From: CBDUEF01 sp018063485
GTDB lineage: Bacteria; Pseudomonadota; Alphaproteobacteria; Rhodobacterales; Rhodobacteraceae
DNA: 64,000 bases
Direction of reading: 5' to 3'
Assembly (NCBI GenBank): GCA_037045435.1
Contig: JBAOID010000013.1
Coordinates: forward strand, 45,304 to 109,303
A model generated the notes under the pieces. It did not search any database. It was not told the DNA's origin and worked only from the letters and a program-made list of their open reading frames with translations. Below, piece after piece: positions 58,332 through 64,000 of the stretch (positions are counted from its first letter, which is position 1; each line of letters opens with the position of its first letter). The position numbers and the translations under genes were made by a program.

Positions 58332-59894
58332 TTATTCCCACTCGATGGTGCCCGGCGGCTTGCTGGTGATGTCGAACACGCACCGGTTGACGCCCTTGAC
58401 CTCGTTGACGATCCGGCTGGCGAGACTTCTCCAGGAGGTCGTAGGGAAGCTTCACCCAATCGGCCGTCATGCCGTCCTGCGATTCCACGGCGCGGATACA
58501 GATGGTGTAGTCGTAGGTGCGTTCGTCGCCCATGACCCCGACGCTCCGCACCGGCAGCAGCACCGCGAAGCTCTGCCAGATCTTGTAGTAGAGGCCGGCG
58601 GCCTTCATCTCCTCCACCACGATGGCGTCGGCCTGCGCGGACGATCTCGAGCTTGCGCCGGCGTCAGGTCGCCGAGGCAACGGACCGCCAAGCCCGGGCC
58701 CGGGAACGGCTGGCGATAGACGATCTCCGGCGGCAGCCCCAATTCCAAGCCCAGCACCCGCACCTCGTCCTTGAACAGGCAGCGCAGCGGTTCCACCAGT
58801 TCGAAACTTCATCCTCTTCGGCAGGCCGCCCACGTTGTGGTGGCTCTTGATCAGCGCCGCGGGATTGCCCGCGATCGGCACCGACTCGATCACGTCGGGA
58901 TACAGGGTTCCCTGCGCCAGGAACCGGGCCGTGCCGGCCCGCTCGCGTGGCCGCCTGGAAAACCTCGATGAAGGTCCGGCCGATGATCTTCCGCTTCCGC
59001 TCCGGATCGGTCACGCCCTTCAGCGCGCTTGAGGAACAGCTCGCTCGCGTCCTCGTACTGCAGCCGAATCTTGAAGTTCCGGCCGAAGACCTCCTGGACC
59101 ACCTCCGCCTCGCGGGCCCGCAGCAGGCCGTTGTTGACGAAGATGCAGGTCAGTTGGTCGCCGATGGCCCGGTGGAGCAGCGCCGCCGCCACGCTCGAAT
59201 CCACGCCGCCGCTCAGGCCCAGGATCACCCGCTCCTTGCCCACCTGCGCGCGGATCTCCTCGACCGCCTGGTCGAGGTAGTTGCGCATCGTCCAGTCCCG
59301 TGCCGCACCCGCACACCTGGTGGACGAAGTTCGCGATGATCTCGCGGCCGCGCGGGCGTGTGCACCACCTCCGGATGGAACTGGAGGCCCAGGTAGCGCC
59401 GCTTGGCGCGGTGCTCGATCACCGCGTAGTCGGAATTCTCCGTCGTCGCCACCACCGACGAAACTCCTTGGGCAGCCGGGTGAGCTTGTCGCCGTGGGAA
59501 TTCCAGACCTGAAGACGTCCCCGGCAAGTCCGTCGAACAAGGCGCAGCTCGGATCCAGGACGGTCAGGGTCCCCTTGCCGAATTCCCGCTTCTGCCCCTT
59601 CTCCACCTTGCCGCCCGAGAAACTGCGCCAGAATCTGAACGCCGTAGCAGATGCCGAGCACGGGCATCCCCGAGTCTTGAAGATCGCCCGGTCCGGCAAG
59701 CGGCGCGTCTTTCGCATACACGCTGGACGGCCCCCCGGACAGGATGATGCCCTTCGGGTTGCATGGCGCGCGATCTCAGCCGCCGGCGTGTCGTAGCGCA
59801 GGATGGTCGAGTACACGTTGCACTCGCGGATGCGCCGGGCGATGACCTGGGTGTACTGGGAACCGAAATCGAGAATGACGATCTGCTCAGGCAT
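58332..59894 (-). CDS. guaA: GMP synthase, glutamine-hydrolysing (frameshifted)
   Basis: Last step of GMP synthesis: XMP, ATP and glutamine give GMP. ATG 59894 (MPEQIVILDFGSQYTQVIAR). Glutaminase domain with PGGPSSVYAKDAPL and LGICYGVQILAQ (nucleophile Cys) found across frames; ATP-pyrophosphatase P-loop ILGLSGGVDSSVAAALLHR; FGRNFKIRLQ; dimer domain with YRQPFPGPGLAVRCLG and the ending SKPPGTIEWE at 58332. About 515 residues after repair; six or more frame changes. Essential in most media, so error is the likely reason. Confidence 0.9.
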
Positions 59895-60074
59895 GGCGTC
59901 AAAGAACTCTTTTGCTCATCACCGGCATGGGAAGCGAGCGAATTCTCGCCGATTCAGAGTCGAAGGCCCAGCCTTCTGGAAAACCGGTTCGGCCCATTCC
60001 GAACCGCTGGGAACATCACGATCGATGCGGTGGATCCCCCATTTCGAATGCCGCCCGGAATTCCACGACCATCG

Positions 60075-60505
60075 CTATCCCTGGGTCGGAAACCAGTGGT
60101 ACAGCATGAAGTAAATCAATACCCCCGTCACCGAAACATACATCCACAACGGCCAGGTCCAGCGCGCCAACCGCCGATGAGCCTCGAACTGCTCCCGAAG
60201 CGCCCGCCGCATCGTCACCACCGCCATCGGCACGATCACCATCGCCAGCAGGATGTGGGAGAAGAGCATCGAGAAATACAGGGTCTGAATCCACCCGTCC
60301 GCTCCCAGTTTGGTGTGCACACCTCGCACCAGAATCTTGTGCACGACGTAGGTCACCAGAAACACGCAGGACGCCGTGAACGCGCCCGATCATGCACCAA
60401 CGGTGCGCCACCTTCCGCCCGGTTCGGATGAACACGAAGCCCAGCGTCAAACAGATCAGGGCGATCGCCGTTCAGAGACGCGTTGACCGCCGGAAGATCG
60501 CTCAC
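60075..60505 (-). CDS. DUF420 membrane protein of terminal-oxidase cluster (frameshifted)
   Basis: Four-helix membrane protein often encoded with cytochrome c oxidase (CtaM/DUF420), thought to assist oxidase biogenesis. GTG 60505 (VSDLPAVNASLN) overlaps the SCO stop as GTGA. Segments: ALICLTLGFVFIRTGRKVAH, CVFLVTYVVHKILVRGV, YFSMLFSHILLAMVIVPMAV and WPLWMYVSVTGVLIYFMLYH. Conserved His occur in HRW, SHIL and YHWF. Two frame changes in the first half. About 143 residues. Confidence 0.78.
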
Positions 60506-61171
60506 CTTTCATCATCGTCCCTCCCGCTCCAGTTCCCCCAGGACCGCGGACAACCTCGTCGGCCGCGCCCAGGCTCCAGTCCTTCCACCAGATTCCGAAC
60601 CCGGCCCTTCGCATCGACGAGGATGATCATCGTGCTGTGCAGGAAAAGGTCTTCCGCAGACTGCCCGCTGCGCTTCCGGGCCTTGTCCTGAAGCACCAGC
60701 ATCAGGTCCTCGGTCGCCAGCCTCCGGATGGCATCCCGGGAACCGGTGGCGAACTGCCAGCCCGCCGCGTCGGCGCCCACCTTCGCCGCGTAACGTCCCA
60801 AGAACCGTGGGGCGTATCGAACTCGGGATCGGAGGTCAGCGAAAGCAGCCTCGCCTGGCGAGCTCTTTGGGCATCCCGTTCTGCACCGTACGCATCACCC
60901 CGGATAACTGCGCGCAGGGTCCCGGGCATCGGGTGAAGATCAGGTTGACCGCCCACGGTCTGCCGCAGCAGGTCAGCCTTCGCCAGCGTCGCCCCAGCCT
61001 GATTCGTCAGGGCAAAATCGCGAATCTCGCGTATCACAGGCATGGGCGAGGTCCCCCGAACCGCCGCCGAACTTCGCGGTCCGCGACCGTCCCGCGAAGA
61101 GGTCAGGCAAGCAGCAACCCCGCCAGGAGAACCGCCCCGGAACCGATCAAAAGAACAAAGGGCCGTGACAT
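60502..61171 (-). CDS. SCO1/SenC-family copper chaperone (frameshifted)
   Basis: Membrane-anchored thioredoxin-fold protein delivering copper to the CuA site of cytochrome c oxidase. ATG 61171 (MSRPFVLLIGSGAVLLAGLLLA) is an anchor. The copper motif CxxxC is FTRCPGPCAQLSGVM, visible after frame repair; the His ligand lies in FLHSTMIILVDAKGRVRN. LLSLTSDPEFDTP matches the family. At least three frame changes. About 220 residues. Sits between coxB and the DUF420 gene. Confidence 0.83.
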
Positions 61172-61237
61172 GGTAAGCAGGTCCTGGCGCCTGGATCGCC
61201 ACCCGGCCCCGGTCCCGATCCGGGCTACGCCGCAAGC

Positions 61238-62021
61238 CTATTCGAACGAGGTGGCCGCGCCACCCCCTGAAGATTTGGAAGCCGTCCAGGTCTTGTAGTC
61301 CGGATTCCGAATCCACCACGACCATTCCGTTGGCCATCGCCGCGTGGCCGTTGCCGCACAGCTGGGCGCAGATGACCTGGTACTTCCCTTCCTTCGTCGG
61401 CACGAAGTGGGTCGGGATGTTCAGGCCGGGAATGCAGTCCTGGGTCACGCGCAGCGGCACCACCTTGAAGCTGTGGATCACGTCCTTGGACGAGCAGTTG
61501 AGGATGACGCGGCTTGCTTCGACGCGGCACGTGCAGCTTCGTTGAGGACCGTGAAGTTGTCCTTGGTCGCCGGGATCCGTCTGTGTCGAAGCCGAACGGA
61601 TTCTCGGCCGTGACCAAGCGACAGGTCCTGCTCGGCCGAATTTCCCGTCGGCCCCGGGATAGATGAAGTTCCAGCCGAACTGCTCCGCCACCACCCGGAT
61701 GATCGGTGGAGTCCTTCTCCGGCGGAAAATCGTCGACCGACCTTGGCCCACAGCGGGATCGGCGAACCCGATGAGCAGGACCGCCTCGAAACTGGCGACG
61801 CCGACCTCCAGCCAGGTGGAGGCATGCCCGCGAACGCCGTGGTAGTCCGCCTTGCGGTCCCGGCCGACGCGCGGAAGCGGAACGAGGGTGTAGATGAAGA
61901 AGATGCGTCCAGCCGACCAAGCAGGATGCCCATCAGCCAGTGGACCAGTACCACCAGTGCGTTCGACGTCGTGGCCGTGCTCGGAGGCGACCACCGGCAG
62001 GTTCAGGATTTTTTCCATCAT
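61238..62021 (-). CDS. coxB: Cytochrome c oxidase subunit II (frameshifted)
   Basis: Carries the CuA centre that accepts electrons from cytochrome c. ATG 62021 (MMEKILNLPVVASEHGHDV). Two membrane hairpin segments lie in the first 110 residues across frames; then VVAEQFGWNFIYPGADGKF, SSKDVIHSFKVVPLRVTQDC and the CuA ligands in VICAQLCGNGHAAM (C-x3-C-x3-H-x2-M). The correct ending DYKTWTASKSSGGGAATSFE places the stop at 61238. About 260 residues. Five or so frame changes. Confidence 0.88.
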
Positions 62022-62044
62022 GGGAGTCGACGGCAGAAAGAGGG

Positions 62045-62354
62045 TCAGTGAATCGGATCCGAGCGGATGTCGAGGACGGCTCAGTCGGCGGATCAGCGTC
62101 CGGTTCCGCCGCCAGTCGCTCGGCCGCTTCCGCGGCCATGGAACGGCGGACCAGGTAAGACGGCGAACGCTCCGAACGCCGCCAGCATCACGAACACGAA
62201 GCCCAGCAGGGCGAGCACGCCCCAGTGCAGCCCCTTGCCCAGCGGGGAATCCGTCTTGTCCGAAACAAACGGCGCAGGCCTGCACGCCGGCGACGTCAGC
62301 AAGCGATGAACCGGCGACCAGCACCGGCCAGGGCGAATCGAGCGAAGGCTTCAT
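62045..62354 (-). CDS. Small membrane protein with ACAVCFGQ motif (frameshifted)
   Basis: Unknown function. ATG 62354 (MKPSLDSPWPVLVAGSS) leads to a signal or anchor followed by GVQACAVCFGQ, a CxxC pair, then DSPLGKGLHWGVLALLGFVF, a second membrane segment. Two frame changes; the end near 62045 is approximate. I associate ACAVC-FGQ-DSPL proteins with verrucomicrobial cox clusters. The CxxC next to the membrane suggests metal or redox handling; this is a guess. Confidence 0.6.
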
Positions 62355-62355
62355 C

Positions 62356-62568
62356 TCAGAAATAGTCGATGTTCTTGAGCTTCTTGAGGAAATACCGGCC
62401 GTAGACGACCAGACCCGACGGCCGCCACCAATCGACAGCAGACCCAGCAGCAGGTCGACCGATCCGCGTCGATCCCGTCACGTATTCGTTCAGGCACCAA
62501 CCGCCCAGAAACATCGACAGCAGGAACGCCGAGACGATGAAGAAGACGTGGAAGGATTTCAGGGACAT
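62356..62568 (-). CDS. Small two-helix membrane protein of the cox cluster
   Basis: ATG 62568 (MSLKSFHVFFIVSAFLLSMF) with ribosome site AGGAG nine bases upstream. A first membrane helix is followed by GGWCLNEYVTG, a second hydrophobic region that needs frame repair (LLLGLLSIVGG), and the basic end GRYFLKKLKNIDYF. About 70 residues. Function unknown; similar small proteins accompany oxidase genes. In the present sequence it is in frame with the upstream cox4 gene. Confidence 0.65.
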   Translation of the reverse strand: MSLKSFHVFFIVSAFLLSMFLGGWCLNEYVTGSTRIGRPAAGSAVDWWRPSGLVVYGRYFLKKLKNIDYF

Positions 62569-62576
62569 GGTGGCTC

Positions 62577-62902
62577 CTAGGGGAATATGGGTTTCGGAGC
62601 GTCGCTGCATCGCCCACATAGTCAGAAGCATCATTCCGAGAAAGAAGAATGCCGTGAATCCGAGGATCGCGTAGATCATGCGCTGCTCGCTGGCGAGGTG
62701 CATGAACCACCCGGCCACCAGCGACGCCTTGACCGACGCGATCGCCAAGGCCACGCCGCACGGTCAGGAACAATCGTCGGCAAATGGATCGTCCAGTACG
62801 CCCCACCGTGACGACCGTCCCGATGATCAAGCGCGAAGAAGACCAAGCCAGATAGGTCTTGCTATGGTCGCCGTGTCCGTGATGGGCCTTGTTGTCGCTC
62901 AT
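62577..62902 (-). CDS. Cytochrome c oxidase subunit IV-like (frameshifted)
   Basis: ATG 62902 (MSDNKAHHGHGDHSKTYLAW) gives a His-rich start typical of prokaryotic COX4, then GTVVTVGAYWTIHL-type segment, LAIASVKASLVAGWFMHLAS and MIYAILGFTAFFFLGMMLLT. A TAG at 62577-62579 is the likely stop but lies in another frame; as written, the frame reads on into the next gene. About 108 residues. It follows coxC by six bases. Confidence 0.75.
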
Positions 62903-62908
62903 AGCAGT

Positions 62909-63760
62909 TCACAGGAGATAAAGGATCGGGAACAGGAAGATCCAAACCAAGATCGACGAAATGCCAGAACAAGCCCGAAACCTCGACGCGGTTGGTGTAG
63001 CGCTCCGGGATCCGTCTTCCACATCGCGCCCCGGGTCCCCAGATCCAGCCCATCACCAGCGCTCCGCCAATCACGTGCAGGGCATGGCAGTCCCGGTCAT
63101 GGTGAAGTAAATCGCCAGGTAGGTGTTGTGCCAGGGGCCGTAGTTCTGAACCTTCTTCGTGTCCGACCACGGGATGCGGAATTCCTTGTGCTCCAAATGA
63201 TGGCCCGGACGGCCTTCTCCAGATTGTGCGAGCAACGGAACCTTGGCCATGCCCGCCGCCTTGGCTTCCGCGGGAAACTCGACGCCGTGAATGCACGATC
63301 GCCTCCGGGGTGCTGCTTCGTCCCATTCACCACCTGCCGCCCGCCCACCTTCTCAACCAGATGGCCGTCAATCACCCGGCCGTCCTTCAAGACCACTTCG
63401 TAGTGGGTGAACTTGTCGTAGTACTCGTAGCTCTTGATACAGCAGAACGTCACCGCGCAGGCCAGGGTCGACCGATTGGATCTTCCGGTACTTGGCGAAC
63501 TGATTCGCCTTCAACGCCGCCCAACCCAACACCACCGTCACACTGGAACAGATCAGCACCAGCGTGTTGACGGTACCGATCGGAACATTGAGCAGTCCGT
63601 GGGGCCAGACACCCGGATAGGAGCCGACTCGAAGGAGGATGTATGACGAAAACAGGGCGCCGAAGAGCATCACTTCCGACGCCAGGAAGAGCCAGATGCC
63701 GAGCTTGGCGTTGTACAGGCCGGTGTCCCGGCGCGGCATGACCGTGTATGGAATGTCCAT
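62909..63760 (-). CDS. coxC: Cytochrome c oxidase subunit III (frameshifted)
   Basis: Seven-helix core subunit. ATG 63760 (MDIPYTVMPRRDTGLYNAKL) then GIWLFLASEVMLFGALFSSY, LICSSVTVVLGWAALKANQ in one frame. After several frame changes the family end is readable: HNTYLAIYFTMTGLHALHV, IGGALVMGWIWG and EVSGLFWHFVDLVWIFLFPI. A long soluble insertion between helices (VVLKDGRVIDGHLVEKVGG and nearby, about residues 110-190) is unusual and recalls other verrucomicrobial/planctomycete forms. Length about 283 residues. Confidence 0.86.
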
Positions 63761-63791
63761 GGATTTAAGATTCTTGAACGGTTCCGTTGGA

Positions 63792-64000
63792 TCAGGCCCG
63801 TGACGGCTGGTTCTGGGGAAGATAGTCCCGAGCCGCGCCCGGAACACTGTACTCGTACGGCCCCCGGTACACTTTCATCGGTTCGGTGAAATTGCCATGC
63901 GGCGGAGGGGTGGGCGTCTGCCACTCCAGGGTCGTCGCGTCCCACGGGTTGTCCGAGGTCACCTTCTCACCGCGGAAGATACTGACGAAGAAATTGATGA
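63792..64000 (-). CDS. coxA: Cytochrome c oxidase subunit I, C-terminal end (partial)
   Basis: Runs off the right edge. Only the last 68 residues are present: NFFVSIFRGEKVTSDNPWDA, TTLEWQTPTPPPHGNFTEP and a tail ending DYLPQNQPSRA. The NPWDA-x-TLEW-x-TPSPPP-H-NF signature is diagnostic for the end of subunit I of aa3-type oxidases. No frameshift in this piece. Confidence 0.88.
   Translation of the reverse strand, partial: INFFVSIFRGEKVTSDNPWDATTLEWQTPTPPPHGNFTEPMKVYRGPYEYSVPGAARDYLPQNQPSRA

Noticed and set aside
48790..64000. Reading the right-hand block as a genomic island gained by horizontal transfer.
   Set aside because: It contains core genes (guaA, topoisomerase, cox) and no mobility genes or attachment sites, and its error rate differs from the left block. 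A misjoin explains more.
1..64000. tRNA or rRNA genes, CRISPR arrays, prophage or insertion sequences.
   Set aside because: No T-loop signatures, regularly spaced repeats, transposase motifs or phage genes were recognised on either strand.

Overview
The window joins two unrelated pieces of bacterial DNA. Positions 1 to about 48,790 read as an alphaproteobacterium, most likely a Rhodobacteraceae-type organism. This is inferred from high GC, the gene content (peptide ABC operons, arginine-transaminase genes, mreBCD-mrdA-rodA) and protein flavour. Positions about 48,790 to 64,000 read as a different phylum, most likely Verrucomicrobiota: a secreted protein family, a CvpA-like protein, a two-lobed transketolase, a ParC-type topoisomerase and a cox cluster in an order I associate with that group. 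The switch falls just upstream of leuA. A chimeric assembly is the simplest reading. No database search was possible, so the taxonomy is my recognition only.

Base-level quality differs along the window. The first 10 kb and the last 15 kb carry many single-base frameshifts inside clearly conserved genes. The stretch 10-48 kb has few (oppC, opp binding protein, wzc, tetR, mreB). Essential genes such as mreB, guaA and the topoisomerase are hit, so I treat the breaks as sequence errors and annotate whole genes across them.

Layout, alphaproteobacterial part. (a) 1-6.1 kb, minus: a dpp-type peptide ABC operon (binding protein, two permeases, two ATPases) ending in an M19 dipeptidase. (b) 6.2-11.8 kb: a second M19 dipeptidase, a prolyl iminopeptidase, a beta-lactamase-fold serine hydrolase, and a plus-strand trio of BKACE enzyme, GNAT acetyltransferase and histone-deacetylase-fold amidohydrolase. 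(c) 11.9-21.8 kb, minus: a second peptide ABC operon that starts with an AstE/aspartoacylase-like deacylase and ends with an S9 peptidase and a dimethylformamidase-like protein. Together (a)-(c) form a dense set of amide-bond hydrolases around two peptide importers. (d) 22-25.7 kb, plus: wza, wzb and wzc for polysaccharide export. (e) 25.8-28.4 kb: GAPDH, an SDR and a CbiX-like protein. (f) 28.4-34.7 kb, minus: tetR, aruH-like, aruI-like, a class III transaminase and a glutamine-synthetase-like ligase, an operon for arginine breakdown by transamination, with an internal promoter overlapped by a perfect 16-bp palindrome. (g) 34.7-40.4 kb: a cation efflux protein, an SH3 protein, two 2-hydroxyacid dehydrogenases, TerC and an EamA transporter. 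(h) 40.4-46.1 kb, minus: the cell-shape operon mreB-mreC-mreD-mrdA-rodA. (i) 46.3-48.7 kb: an SDR and leuA.

Layout, second part. A secreted hypothetical protein, polyprenyl synthetase, an ECF sigma factor with a likely membrane anti-sigma partner, a CvpA-like protein, transketolase, topoisomerase subunit A, guaA, then a minus-strand terminal-oxidase cluster: coxA (partial), coxC, cox4, a small membrane protein, a membrane protein, coxB, a SCO protein and a DUF420 protein. No tRNA, rRNA, IS element, prophage or CRISPR array was seen.
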